Positions 52,643 to 62,266 are shown, counted from the stretch's first letter. The stretch is 64,000 nucleotides of DNA from Bacteroidales bacterium (GCA_017398125.1 JAFQHE010000055.1:1-64000), one strand, 5' to 3'. Notes: generated from the letters alone by a model not told the origin. A program made the numbers and translations.

Positions 52643-53629
52643 ATGAAGGGTGATATTTTGTTTGAGGAGATTTCTGCTGGGGCAATATCACCCCAGATGC
52701 CACATTGCAAGGCAATTATAATAAACATAGGCGAAATGAAGGGCATAACAGTTGCCCTTAAAGAGCTCTTCTCTGCCCAAACCTACAAGGTATACGTTGT
52801 AAACTCCACTTTATCAAAACTTCCCTCAATACTGCAAAGGTGCAGGGAGGTTGGTGTTCCGGCTGTTGTCAACTGCGGAAAGGAGTTGGCAGGAGTAGAG
52901 GTATGGCACCCCCAAAAACCGTATGGGAGTGTGGCAGTGATGCCCGGCAGCCGTTCAAACAGAGCCTTGCTTGAATTCATTTCAGAAGATCCTCTCCTGG
53001 GCTCTTTTGCACTTTTGGGCTATCAGGGTTACAGAACGGATCCTCAAATACTTCAGATGCTCCAGACACGTTACTTTGAGGAGATGAGACTCGGAACCCT
53101 CAGAGATGACATTACACTTTGTGAGCCACTTGTCAGGGAGTGCAGTTGCGCGTTTGTTGATATGAGATCTGTAAGATACTCCGATTACCCATACTCAAAT
53201 GAGGCATCCCCTAACGGCATGTATGCGGAGGAGATATGCACAGTGGCAAGGTATATAGGTATGTCCAACAGGCTTGATTCCATTTTTTTGTACGGAGAAG
53301 AGTCTTCACAAAACCAACTTACAATTTGTTACAGACTTATAGCTGAAGTAATATGGCATATATGTGAGGGAATTGCCTCCAATATCGCTGAATACCCTGA
53401 ATATGAGGAGAATGACGAATTGTTTGAGAAGAAGATTGTCAGTCTTGGAGAAAACGGGCAAAATATTTCATTTACAACAAGTTGCAGCACAGGAAGATGG
53501 TGGATGGAGATTCCTGACAAAAGTGGAGGAACCATTTGCGTACCATGCTCAAAAAACGACTATCAGGCAGCATGTAGTGGAGAAATCCCTATAAGATGGT
53601 TATTTTTCTATCAAAAATATAGCTTATAA
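52643..53629 (+). CDS. Arginase/formimidoylglutamase-like protein with degenerate metal site
   Basis: A 328-residue protein. The stretch VDMRSVRYSDYP...ASPNGMYAEEICTVARYIGMS corresponds in position and wording to the ureohydrolase segment (SxDxDxxDP, then SPNGF.EE.C.IARYAG) of Bacteroidota formimidoylglutamases. But the metal ligands of that family (GGxHS, the DAHxD cluster and the SxDxDxxDP aspartates) are not present; for example residues around 110-125 read ALLGYQGYRTD where GG.H..D would lie. I therefore expect the fold but not the hydrolase activity. It is co-transcribed with topA (GAGGAAA before the ATG); its role is unknown. Confidence 0.65.
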   Translation: MKGDILFEEISAGAISPQMPHCKAIIINIGEMKGITVALKELFSAQTYKVYVVNSTLSKLPSILQRCREVGVPAVVNCGKELAGVEVWHPQKPYGSVAVMPGSRSNRALLEFISEDPLLGSFALLGYQGYRTDPQILQMLQTRYFEEMRLGTLRDDITLCEPLVRECSCAFVDMRSVRYSDYPYSNEASPNGMYAEEICTVARYIGMSNRLDSIFLYGEESSQNQLTICYRLIAEVIWHICEGIASNIAEYPEYEENDELFEKKIVSLGENGQNISFTTSCSTGRWWMEIPDKSGGTICVPCSKNDYQAACSGEIPIRWLFFYQKYSL

Positions 53630-53642
53630 TCAAAAATTTGTC

Positions 53643-53650
53643 TATTTTTG
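53643..53650 (+). promoter_or_regulatory. -7 box (TATTTTTG) of the Lrp-type gene
   Basis: TATTTTTG, 28 bases before the ATG at 53678, just after the stop of the preceding gene. No TTTG at -33. Confidence 0.5.
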
Positions 53651-53677
53651 TTACCGATAAATTGAAAATTGTAAGCG

Positions 53678-54190
53678 ATGTCTAAGTATCAAATTGACGA
53701 AACCGATCAGAAGATTCTTTCATTCCTTGTAAAGAATGCCAGAATGCCATTTTTGGAAATTGCTCGTGAATGCGGAGTTTCCGGAGCAGCCATCCATCAG
53801 AGAGTAAAAAAAATGGAGACATTGGGAATCATTACAGGCTCCCGTCTTTTGGTAAAGCCGCAGACATTAGGTTTGAATGTATGCGCCTTTGTTCAGGTAA
53901 GTCTCTCTGAAGCCAACAAGTATCCGCAGGTGATTGATGCCCTAAAGAAGATTTCAGAGGTTGTTGAGTGCCATTTTGTTACAGGCAAGCACTCCCTTCT
54001 GCTAAAAATCTACTGTTTTAACCATGACCACCTGATGGAGATTCTTATCAACACGATACAGAATATTCCGTCTGTCCAGCAGACCGAGACACTTATCTCC
54101 CTTGATCAGGCTATAGAGCGCCAAGTATGGGTCAAGGATTACCCTAACAAAAAGGGAACACCAATCAAAAAGATTGGTAATTTAGAATAA
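53678..54190 (+). CDS. Lrp/AsnC-family transcriptional regulator
   Basis: A 170-residue regulator with an N-terminal helix-turn-helix (IDETDQKILSFLVKNARMPF, then GVSGAAIHQRVKKME) and a C-terminal RAM effector domain (VVECHFVTGKHSLLLKIY). Lrp-type proteins form octamers and sense amino acids. The last about 20 residues are basic (VKDYPNKKGTPIKKIGN). Its 3' end overlaps the convergent ispD gene by 26 bases. The targets cannot be told from context. Confidence 0.92.
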   Translation: MSKYQIDETDQKILSFLVKNARMPFLEIARECGVSGAAIHQRVKKMETLGIITGSRLLVKPQTLGLNVCAFVQVSLSEANKYPQVIDALKKISEVVECHFVTGKHSLLLKIYCFNHDHLMEILINTIQNIPSVQQTETLISLDQAIERQVWVKDYPNKKGTPIKKIGNLE

Positions 54191-54872
54191 TCTCACCAAG
54201 TTTCAGATCTTCCGGAGTGGTTATCTTTATATTGAACCTGCTGCCGGAATCAAATAGAACCTTATAACCCTTGCTCTCCACAACTGATGCATCATCTGTA
54301 AAGTTTGGAGAGTAAGCTTGTTTATAGGCCTCCTTCAGAAGGGTAGAGTCAAAGACTTGTGGGGTCTGCACAAACATATAGTTATCCCTGTTCACACACT
54401 CCGCCCCTACAAGGTTCCCCATATTGTCATAGCTTTTCTTTCTCATTGACTCTATTGAAGGCATCACAGGAATCACTCCTGCAGCCCCTGTCTCCTTGAA
54501 ATTATAGTTCAACAACCTCTCCAGCATCTCCTTTGGCACAAAAGGGCGGACACCGTCATGCACCGCAACTACAGCTCCGTCGGGAACAAGTTCAAGGGCA
54601 TTCTTTACAGAGTGGAATCTTGTTATTCCTCCCGACACAAGTGTGTGCTTGAACCAGAGGCTGTTCGTCACACAATATCCCTTCCAGTACTCCTTATACT
54701 CCGCAGGCAACACCAGAATTATCTCAACATCAAAAGGCAGATTCCTGAAAAGTTCAATAGTTCTGAGAAGAATCGGCTTTCCACCCACTTCAAGGAACTG
54801 CTTGGCAATATCGCCTCCCATACGCCGGCCTGTACCTCCTGCTGTTATTATTGCATAAGCTCTGGTTTTCAT
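54165..54872 (-). CDS. ispD: 2-C-methyl-D-erythritol 4-phosphate cytidylyltransferase
   Basis: A 235-residue enzyme of the MEP isoprenoid pathway that adds CMP to methylerythritol phosphate. The nucleotide-binding ITAGGTGRRMGGDIAKQFL is at the start and VHDGVRPFV near residue 105; NRDNYMFVQTPQVF is the family motif further on. ATG at 54872 is chosen because it places the GG-rich loop at its usual distance from the start; the longer reading frame to 54911 has no conserved part. Divergent from purH, convergent with the Lrp-type gene. Confidence 0.94.
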   Translation of the reverse strand: MKTRAYAIITAGGTGRRMGGDIAKQFLEVGGKPILLRTIELFRNLPFDVEIILVLPAEYKEYWKGYCVTNSLWFKHTLVSGGITRFHSVKNALELVPDGAVVAVHDGVRPFVPKEMLERLLNYNFKETGAAGVIPVMPSIESMRKKSYDNMGNLVGAECVNRDNYMFVQTPQVFDSTLLKEAYKQAYSPNFTDDASVVESKGYKVLFDSGSRFNIKITTPEDLKLGEIILNYQSF

Positions 54873-54942
54873 ACAATTAGAGAGTGTTGAAATTATTTTT
54901 ACAATTAGCACAAAATTTTATTAAAAATAGCATATTATTTTC

Positions 54943-54950
54943 TAATTTTA
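54943..54950 (+). promoter_or_regulatory. Possible -7 box for purH and the mre genes
   Basis: TAATTTTA (one base off TAnnTTTG), 37 bases before the purH ATG, with TTTA at the right distance upstream (54920-54923). It could drive the whole purH-mreBCD-mrdA-rodA set. Confidence 0.35.
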
Positions 54951-54986
54951 CCAAAATATTTTTCACTACTTATCCATATTTATAAT

Positions 54987-56513
54987 ATGCAGACAATCAA
55001 AGAAATAAAGAGAGCCCTAATATCAGTGTACTACAAAGATGGGCTGGACGAGATAGTAAAGGAATTGGCCAAAGGCGGTGTTGAGATTTTGTCAACTGGC
55101 GGAACATTTGACTTTATCCAGAAATTGGGCGTTCCTGTAAAGAGTGTTGAATCTGTAACCGGTTACCCTTCGATACTTGGCGGTAGGGTAAAGACCCTTC
55201 ATCCAAAAGTTTTTGGAGGCATACTGAACAGAAGGGAGAATACCACTGACCAGAAAGAGATTGCTGAGTATGAAATTCCATCCATAGACTTGGTTATTGT
55301 AGATCTTTATCCGTTTGAGGAGTATGTTGCCGCAAACGCGTCACAGGAGGAGATCATTGAGAAGATAGATATTGGAGGCATCTCACTTATCAGAGGCGCT
55401 GCCAAAAACTACAACGATGTTGTGATAATTCCTTCAAAAGAGAATTATGCTCCGCTACTGGAGATCCTTAAAGAGAATGGATGCCGCACAACATTGGAGC
55501 AGAGGGAGTACTTTGCAGCCCAGGCTTTCCTTGTAAGTTCACACTACGACACAGCTATCTTCAACTACTTCAACAGAAAACAGCAGATTCCGTCATTCAA
55601 GGAGAGCATCCTACAGTCAAGAAGCTTGCGTTATGGCGAGAACCCTCACCAGAAAGGTACATATTTCGGTGCTGAGAACTCTCTTCCAAAACAGCTTCAC
55701 GGAAAAGAGATTTCGCACAACAATCTGTTGGACATTGAGGCTGCAATAGAGCTTATTGCTGATTTTGAGGAGACAACAGTGGGTATCATCAAACATAACA
55801 ACGCATGTGGATGCGCTACAGGCCAGACACTTCTTCAGGCTTGGGAGAGAGCGCTTGAGGCAGATCCGGTTTCTGCATTTGGCGGCATCATTGTTGCTAA
55901 CAGAGCAGTTGACAAGGAGACAGCAGCGCAAATGAACAAGATCTTCTTTGAGGTTGTAATTGCCCCTGCATATGATGAGGATGCCTTGGCAATACTTAAG
56001 GAGAAGAAGAACAGAATTATTCTTGAGTCGCAGAATATTGCACCTACAGCAGTAAAATTCAGATCTCTGTTGGGCGGTGTACTCGTTCAGGACAGGGACA
56101 GCTATGTTGAGAAGCCTGAGGATCTTAAACCTGTAACAGAGTTACAGCCTGCAACAGAGCTTGTTGAGGATCTTATTTTTGCCAACAAACTTGTAAAACA
56201 CTCAAAATCAAATGCCATTGTATTGGCAAAAGGCAAGCAGCTATATGCAAGCGGCATTGGACAGACTTCACGTGTGGATGCCCTCAAACAGGCTATTGCA
56301 AAGGCCAAATCATTCAATTTTGACTTGAATGGAGCTGTTATGGCATCAGATGCTTTCTTCCCATTCCCTGACTGTGTTGAGATTGCAGCGGCAGAGGGTA
56401 TCAAGACTGTTATCCAGCCTGGCGGTTCAATCAGGGACAACGAGAGCATTGAGTGGTGTAACAAAAACGGAGTGGCAATGGTATTTACCGGCATCCGTCA
56501 CTTTAAACATTAG
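54987..56513 (+). CDS. purH: Bifunctional AICAR transformylase / IMP cyclohydrolase
   Basis: A 508-residue enzyme for the last two steps of IMP synthesis. The N-terminal MGS-like cyclohydrolase has LSTGGTFDFIQ and GRVKTLHPKVFGGIL. The C-terminal transformylase has SLRYGENPHQKG and GIIKHNNACGCA with the catalytic Lys-His, and ends with PGGSIRDNE...GIRHFKH. Length is normal. The mreB ATG follows 14 bases after the stop, the standard Bacteroidota linkage of purine synthesis with the cell-shape genes. Confidence 0.97.
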   Translation: MQTIKEIKRALISVYYKDGLDEIVKELAKGGVEILSTGGTFDFIQKLGVPVKSVESVTGYPSILGGRVKTLHPKVFGGILNRRENTTDQKEIAEYEIPSIDLVIVDLYPFEEYVAANASQEEIIEKIDIGGISLIRGAAKNYNDVVIIPSKENYAPLLEILKENGCRTTLEQREYFAAQAFLVSSHYDTAIFNYFNRKQQIPSFKESILQSRSLRYGENPHQKGTYFGAENSLPKQLHGKEISHNNLLDIEAAIELIADFEETTVGIIKHNNACGCATGQTLLQAWERALEADPVSAFGGIIVANRAVDKETAAQMNKIFFEVVIAPAYDEDALAILKEKKNRIILESQNIAPTAVKFRSLLGGVLVQDRDSYVEKPEDLKPVTELQPATELVEDLIFANKLVKHSKSNAIVLAKGKQLYASGIGQTSRVDALKQAIAKAKSFNFDLNGAVMASDAFFPFPDCVEIAAAEGIKTVIQPGGSIRDNESIEWCNKNGVAMVFTGIRHFKH

Positions 56514-56527
56514 AATTCAGATTTTAT

Positions 56528-57547
56528 ATGGCATTTTCATTTTTAACACAAGAACTGGCTATAGACTTGGGTACAGCCAACACCGTCATCTTTATGAATG
56601 ACAAAATTGTTGTTGACGAGCCTTCCATTGTCGCTATTGACCAGAATACAGGCAAACCAATTGCATTCGGCCACGCAGCCAGAATGATGCATGAGAGGAC
56701 CCATCCGAATATCAAGACCATCAGGCCGCTCAAGGATGGTGTGATTGCAGACTTCAACGCAGCAGAGCAGATGATCAGGGGTTTTGTAAAGATGATTAAC
56801 AAGAAAAAATCACTCTTTACCCCAAACCTTAAAATGGTGATATGTATTCCGTCGGGAAGTACAGAGGTGGAGATCAGAGCGGTAAGGGACTCATCGGAAC
56901 ATGCTGGCGGAAGGGATGTGTATATCATTTACGAGCCTATGGCTGCAGCTCTTGGTATCGGACTTGATGTTGAGGCACCTACAGGCCATATGATTGTTGA
57001 TATTGGAGGAGGAACCACCGAGATTGCAGTAATCTCTTTGGGCGGTATTGTCTGCAAAGAGAGCATTCGCGTGGCTGGCGATGTCTTCACAGGTGAGATT
57101 CAACAATATATGCGCCAACAGCACAATATAAGGATTGGTGAGATTACAGCTGAACTCATAAAGATTAACGTTGGCTCTGCAATGGCTGAACTTGATGAGA
57201 CACCTGAGCCTTATATTGTAAGGGGTCCAAATCTTATGACTGCACACCCTGTTGAGGTTGCAGTTACAAGCCAGGAGATAGCCCACTGTCTCGACAAGTC
57301 TTTGGCAAAAATTGAGACTGCCGTTCTCTCTGTACTTGAACAGACACCTCCTGAATTGTATGCCGACATTGTACAAAAAGGTATTTTCCTCACTGGTGGA
57401 GGTGCTTTGCTCAGAGGACTTGACAAACGTCTGCATGACAAGATTAACATACCGTTCCATGTGGCAGACGATCCGCTAAGGGCAGTTGCCAGAGGCACAA
57501 GCCTTGCGATCAAAGGTACCGACAGACTTCCATTCCTAATGAGATAG
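56528..57547 (+). CDS. mreB: Rod shape-determining protein MreB
   Basis: A 339-residue actin homologue. The phosphate-1 loop AIDLGTANTVIF, the phosphate-2 region IVDIGGGTTEIAVISLGG and the adenosine region LTGGGALLRGLDKRL are in place. It forms membrane-associated filaments guiding the elongation machinery encoded downstream. It begins MAFSFLTQEL, an amphipathic N-terminus of the type used for membrane contact. First of the mreBCD-mrdA-rodA genes. Confidence 0.97.
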   Translation: MAFSFLTQELAIDLGTANTVIFMNDKIVVDEPSIVAIDQNTGKPIAFGHAARMMHERTHPNIKTIRPLKDGVIADFNAAEQMIRGFVKMINKKKSLFTPNLKMVICIPSGSTEVEIRAVRDSSEHAGGRDVYIIYEPMAAALGIGLDVEAPTGHMIVDIGGGTTEIAVISLGGIVCKESIRVAGDVFTGEIQQYMRQQHNIRIGEITAELIKINVGSAMAELDETPEPYIVRGPNLMTAHPVEVAVTSQEIAHCLDKSLAKIETAVLSVLEQTPPELYADIVQKGIFLTGGGALLRGLDKRLHDKINIPFHVADDPLRAVARGTSLAIKGTDRLPFLMR

Positions 57548-57553
57548 CATACT

Positions 57554-58408
57554 ATGAGAATTCCTCCTTCTTTATATCATTTAATAGGGAGGGTTCTCCT
57601 TTTTATAGCCATTGAGGCTGCCTGTATTGCCATGGTCATAAACAATGGCACAATACAGCAGTACAAGGTTGTGGGGGAGTTGCGCAATTTGCAGGCCATC
57701 TTCTGGAGAGCGGGAAACAGCATACGCGAATACTCTATGCTGAGACAGATCAACAGAGATGTCTCAATACAGAATATGCAGTTGATGCAGGAGAACACAA
57801 GGCTACGGGAAGAGATCGGGAGCCTTGTCTCCTCTAATGTGGCAGATTCATTGGCAGCCACCTATGCCGAAGAACATCCGCACTTTGAATACAATTGGGC
57901 CAAAGTTATAAAGAACACCTTAAACTCTCAGCACAACTTCATTATCATCAATAAAGGAAGCAAAGATGGCATTATGGTAGATATGGGTGTGATTACCCCT
58001 ACCGGTGTCATTGGAATAGTAAGGGCTGTCGGCAGACATAATGCATACATCCTCTCCTTCCTCAACAACAAGCAGCAGATAAGCGCAAAAATAGGCAAAG
58101 ATGCCATCTTTACCTTCGGGCAACTTGCCTGGGACGGTACCGACATAAGATATGCACACCTTAACGAAATACCACAACATGTGGATGTAAATCCTGGCGA
58201 CACAATATATACAAGCGGCTACTCATCCTTCTTTCCTCCCGACATTCCTTTAGGAATTGCACAGGAGTCCAAAGTGATCAATGGCATGCACCGCTCCGTA
58301 AAGGTAGAGTTATTGCAGGACTTCAGCAGACTTGACAATGTAATTGTAGTCAGGAACAATTACCATAAGGAGGTAGACAGTTTATCAACTTTTACTATAG
58401 TGGAATGA
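57554..58408 (+). CDS. mreC: Rod shape-determining protein MreC
   Basis: A 284-residue protein with one N-terminal membrane segment (about 10-30), a coiled-coil at about 60-95 (LMQENTRLREEI) and the beta-barrel core (GSKDGIMVDMGVITPTGVIGIV). It bridges MreB and the periplasmic PBPs. It lies 6 bases after mreB and overlaps mreD by 4 bases (ATGA). Confidence 0.94.
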   Translation: MRIPPSLYHLIGRVLLFIAIEAACIAMVINNGTIQQYKVVGELRNLQAIFWRAGNSIREYSMLRQINRDVSIQNMQLMQENTRLREEIGSLVSSNVADSLAATYAEEHPHFEYNWAKVIKNTLNSQHNFIIINKGSKDGIMVDMGVITPTGVIGIVRAVGRHNAYILSFLNNKQQISAKIGKDAIFTFGQLAWDGTDIRYAHLNEIPQHVDVNPGDTIYTSGYSSFFPPDIPLGIAQESKVINGMHRSVKVELLQDFSRLDNVIVVRNNYHKEVDSLSTFTIVE

Positions 58409-58920
58409 ACCATTTGAAATACATAATATTGGGAGCATTTCTGGTACTCATCCAGATACTCATCAGCGGCTATATCAATATATGGCCTATGCTCTATATT
58501 GCCGTATTTCCGTTTGTAATCATAATTCTGCCACAACAGATAAACAAGTTTCTGCTCCTGCCGGTTGCATTTTTGCTTGGAATTGCCGTTGACTTCATAT
58601 CCGACGGCATACCAGGGCTCAATGCTGCCGCGCTGACAGCTCTGGCATTCTTCAAGGATCCGATTCTCAAACTTCTGCTGAGCAGGACGGCACTTGAAAA
58701 TTTGTCGGGAGTTACGGAATATACATTGGGCTCTTCAAAGTTTTTACTCTACACAATACTGATGTACTCCATATTTTTCCTATTCTATATGGGGCTTGAC
58801 TCTATAGGATTCTACACTTTTGGATACACCGCATTGAGATTTGTCGTAAATATTTTTGCAAACACAATCATAACTGTACTATTTGGCAAAGCCCTTGCCA
58901 AACAGCTGTTTTTCAAATAA
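58405..58920 (+). CDS. mreD: Rod shape-determining protein MreD
   Basis: A 171-residue inner-membrane protein with about five to six hydrophobic helices. It shows the family pattern AFLLGIAVDFISDGIPGLNAA near residue 60; the Gly-Asp-Phe-containing turn is conserved in Bacteroidota MreD. Position between mreC and mrdA supports the call. Start overlaps the end of mreC, suggesting translational coupling. Confidence 0.88.
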   Translation: MNHLKYIILGAFLVLIQILISGYINIWPMLYIAVFPFVIIILPQQINKFLLLPVAFLLGIAVDFISDGIPGLNAAALTALAFFKDPILKLLLSRTALENLSGVTEYTLGSSKFLLYTILMYSIFFLFYMGLDSIGFYTFGYTALRFVVNIFANTIITVLFGKALAKQLFFK

Positions 58921-58940
58921 TATGCGGTGGAGGAGCGAGT

Positions 58941-60776
58941 ATGGAGAGGAAGAATATTCTTATAGCTGGAGTGGTGATTGTAGGGCTGCTGCTTATTATC
59001 CAGCTCTTCAATCTGCAGATACTCAATGAGGAGTACAAGATTACCGCCGAGAACAATGCTTACAAATACATTACCAGCTATCCGGTCAGAGGCCTTATTC
59101 TTGACAGGAACAACAATATACTGGTGGGCAACAAAAACACCTACGACATTCTCATCACACCCATTGAGGTGAAGGAGTTTGACACCCTTGCCCTATGCAA
59201 GATATTCTCGCTTGAAATAGAGACCGTAAGGGAAAAACTCAAAGAGTACCGAAAGAACAGAAGAAAAATTGGCTACCAGACAATAACATTTATCAAACAG
59301 GTGCCGAGTGCGCAGTATAGTGTCTTTGCAGAACAGGCCTATAAATTCCCGGGCTTCAGCGGACTTCCAAGGACATCAAGGAACTATCCATTCAATGCCG
59401 GAGCCAATCTGTTTGGATACCTCACTGAAGTTGACAACAATTTTTTGAGCAAGAACCCTGACTACAAACGCGGTGATTATGTTGGGGCCAGCGGTCTTGA
59501 ACAGGCATACGAAGATGTCCTAAAGGGGCAAAAGGGCTACAGTATCCTTCTGAGAGATGTCCACAACAGAATACAGTCCAGCTTTGCCGACGGCAAATAT
59601 GATGTTGACGCAATACCCGGCAAGGATATAGTTGCCACAATTGACGGCCATCTGCAGCAATACGGCGAAGAGCTGATGCAGAACAAAGTTGGAAGCCTTG
59701 TTGCCATTGAGCCTGAAACGGGCGAAATTCTGGCTATTGTCTCAAGCCCTGGAATCGACATTGAAAAACTTGCCAACATAAACAAATATTATCAGGAGAT
59801 AATCAATGATCCGTACAAGCCTATGTTCAACAGGGCTGTAATGTCGGCTTACCCTCCCGGATCGGTATTCAAACTTGTCAATGGCCTCATCGGCCTGCAG
59901 GAGGGTGTTATTACCCCACAGACACGATACTCATGCAACATGGGCTATGCATACTCCTCTACCCGTAAATTGGGATGCCATGCCCATCCATCGCCACTGG
60001 ATCTTACTCACTCGATAATGATGTCATGCAATGCCTACTACTGCAACGTTTTCAAGGCGATTATTGAGAACAAGAGGTACCCTAATATTTATGACTCATT
60101 CAACCATTGGAGAGAGATGGTTGAGAGTTTCGGATTCGGAAGAAAACTGGGCAGTGATTTCCCTGCTGAACTGGGTGGCACACTCCCTACAACTGCAACA
60201 TACGACAGAATTCATGGCAAAAACCGCTGGAAGGCACTCTCGATGATCTCCCTGTCAATCGGGCAAGGAGAGATTGGTGCCACTCCACTCCATCTTGCAA
60301 ATCTCGCTGCCACAATTGCCAACAGAGGATTCTACTACATTCCCCATCTGGTTAAGGATTCTCCCGACACAACCATTGACAGCAGGTTCAAAGAGAGACA
60401 ATACACAATGGTAAACCCCGAATACTTCAAGGATGTGATTGACGGCATGTATCTGGCTGTAAATGCCCCACCGGGGAGCGGAGGCACCGCAGCAAGGGCC
60501 AGGGTTGATGGTCTTGAGATCTGCGGAAAGACCGGTACAGCACAGAACCCGCATGGCAAGGATCATGCAGTATTCATCTGCTTTGCGCCCAAGGAGAATC
60601 CGAAGATTGCAGTTGCCGCATATATAGAGAATGCCGGATTCGGAGGAACTTGGGCAGCTCCAATAGCATCACTGCTTGTGGAAAAATATATAAACGGAAC
60701 CATCTCGAGGGAGGAGCTGGAGAAGGAGGTTATCGGATGGAACCTTATGCAGAACGTAAAGGTAAAAAAACCGTAA
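58941..60776 (+). CDS. mrdA: Penicillin-binding protein 2 (elongasome transpeptidase)
   Basis: A 611-residue class B PBP with an N-terminal anchor (about 5-25), a pedestal/dimerisation region (SYPVRGLILDRNN), and a transpeptidase with active Ser in YPPGSVFKLVNG, SCN in IMMSCNAYYCN and KTG in CGKTGTAQNPHG. It cross-links peptidoglycan during elongation together with RodA, encoded 12 bases downstream. AGGAG lies 10 bases before the ATG, a Shine-Dalgarno-like sequence that is unusual for this phylum. Confidence 0.96.
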   Translation: MERKNILIAGVVIVGLLLIIQLFNLQILNEEYKITAENNAYKYITSYPVRGLILDRNNNILVGNKNTYDILITPIEVKEFDTLALCKIFSLEIETVREKLKEYRKNRRKIGYQTITFIKQVPSAQYSVFAEQAYKFPGFSGLPRTSRNYPFNAGANLFGYLTEVDNNFLSKNPDYKRGDYVGASGLEQAYEDVLKGQKGYSILLRDVHNRIQSSFADGKYDVDAIPGKDIVATIDGHLQQYGEELMQNKVGSLVAIEPETGEILAIVSSPGIDIEKLANINKYYQEIINDPYKPMFNRAVMSAYPPGSVFKLVNGLIGLQEGVITPQTRYSCNMGYAYSSTRKLGCHAHPSPLDLTHSIMMSCNAYYCNVFKAIIENKRYPNIYDSFNHWREMVESFGFGRKLGSDFPAELGGTLPTTATYDRIHGKNRWKALSMISLSIGQGEIGATPLHLANLAATIANRGFYYIPHLVKDSPDTTIDSRFKERQYTMVNPEYFKDVIDGMYLAVNAPPGSGGTAARARVDGLEICGKTGTAQNPHGKDHAVFICFAPKENPKIAVAAYIENAGFGGTWAAPIASLLVEKYINGTISREELEKEVIGWNLMQNVKVKKP

Positions 60777-60788
60777 TGGCAAACCGAT

Positions 60789-62219
60789 ATGGGATTGGAT
60801 AACAGTATATACAAAAAACTTGATTGGTGGCTTATACTCTGCTACCTGCTGCTCATCTTCACCGGATGGCTGAATATCTATTCTGCCATATACAACGAGG
60901 AGCACAGCTCCATCTTTGACTTCAGCCAAAGGTACGGGATGCAGTTTGTATGGATAGTAACCTCTCTTGTTTTGGGGTCGGTCATAATATTTTTCATCAA
61001 CCCAAAAGTATACAGCGTACTCTCGCCTCTGATATATCTGTTTGTTGTGCTGCTCCTCTTTGCAGTAATATTTATAGGCAAAGAGGTGAACGGCTCCAAA
61101 TCCTGGTTTGTAATAGGGCCTGTCGGGTTTCAGCCGGCAGAAATATCCAAAATAAGTACAGCACTCTTCCTTTCGTACATAATGAGCCGCTACGGCTTTA
61201 AACTCAGCAGACTCAAGGATGCAGCAACAGTTGCTGCAATACTTCTTGTACCAATGCTCTTTATTATTATGGAGAAAGAGACAGGGTCGGCACTTGTATA
61301 CCTCGGCTTTGTATTTATGCTCTATCGGGAGGGGCTCAACGGATGGCTGCTGGCTTTGGGATTCCTTGCCATTTTCCTCTTTGTAACATCACTTGCGTTC
61401 TCCTCTTATGTGGCGATAATCTGCCTTTTTGCACTGCTCGCCATACTCAACGGCATATTCAGCAGACAACTGCTCAAACATATTGGAATAACACTTGTTT
61501 TAGTACTCTTCCTCTCATTCCTGCCAAAGATTCTGGCACTTGAACAACTCAATTTCATTCCTGAGATTGAGATGGAGTATTGGGCACTCGGCTTTATGAT
61601 TCCAATAATAATCGCCACACTTGTCAGGGCCGCAAAAAAGAGAATGGGACATGTTAAAAGGATTGCTGCCTGTTTCTTCATATCGGTGCTATTCATATTT
61701 TCAGTCGATTTTATCTTTGACAATATCCTGCAACCACACCAAAGGGCAAGAATTGAGAATCTGCTTGGTATAGAGGAGGATCTGCAGGGAGCAGGCTACA
61801 ATGTACACCAGTCAAAAATAGCCATTGGTTCAGGCGGCTTTACAGGAAAAGGTTTTCTTGAGGGTACGCAGACAAAATTCAACTTTGTTCCGGAACAGAG
61901 TACCGATTTCATCTTCTGCACAATTGGTGAAGAGCATGGCTTTATAGGCTCAGCATTCGTCATCTGCCTATACATGTTTTTGATAATAAGACTAATAATT
62001 CTCAGCGAACGTCAAAAGGACAGCTTCAACCGCATTTACGGCTATTGCGTGGCATGCTGCTTCTTCATGCACTTCTTCATTAATATTGGAATGACTATGG
62101 GGCTGATGCCGGTAATTGGAATTCCTCTGCCATTTCTTAGTTATGGAGGCTCCTCCCTTTGGAGTTTTACCATTCTTCTTGCCATATTCCTCCGCCTTGA
62201 CCTTGAAAGATGGACATGA
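60789..62219 (+). CDS. rodA: Rod shape-determining protein RodA (SEDS glycosyltransferase)
   Basis: A 476-residue multi-spanning SEDS protein with about 10 hydrophobic helices, the family motifs GFQPAEISKI (near 115), QSKIAIGSGGFTGKGF and QSTDFIFCTIGEE (near 340-375), and PLPFLSYGGSS near the end. SEDS proteins polymerise lipid II with their paired class B PBP (mrdA). It is longer than many RodA proteins because of an extra membrane region at about 205-300. Last gene of the set; a CCCGACAG copy lies 8 bases after its stop. Confidence 0.95.
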   Translation: MGLDNSIYKKLDWWLILCYLLLIFTGWLNIYSAIYNEEHSSIFDFSQRYGMQFVWIVTSLVLGSVIIFFINPKVYSVLSPLIYLFVVLLLFAVIFIGKEVNGSKSWFVIGPVGFQPAEISKISTALFLSYIMSRYGFKLSRLKDAATVAAILLVPMLFIIMEKETGSALVYLGFVFMLYREGLNGWLLALGFLAIFLFVTSLAFSSYVAIICLFALLAILNGIFSRQLLKHIGITLVLVLFLSFLPKILALEQLNFIPEIEMEYWALGFMIPIIIATLVRAAKKRMGHVKRIAACFFISVLFIFSVDFIFDNILQPHQRARIENLLGIEEDLQGAGYNVHQSKIAIGSGGFTGKGFLEGTQTKFNFVPEQSTDFIFCTIGEEHGFIGSAFVICLYMFLIIRLIILSERQKDSFNRIYGYCVACCFFMHFFINIGMTMGLMPVIGIPLPFLSYGGSSLWSFTILLAIFLRLDLERWT

Positions 62220-62254
62220 TTCCCTTCCCGACAGAAAACCGCATACAATAATAG

Positions 62255-62266
62255 GGCAATATTGCC
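62255..62266. repeat. Perfect 12-base palindrome GGCAATATTGCC
   Basis: A self-complementary 12-mer between rodA and the fabF terminator. It could be a cruciform, a regulator site or an extension of the terminator region; nothing more can be said. Confidence 0.6.
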
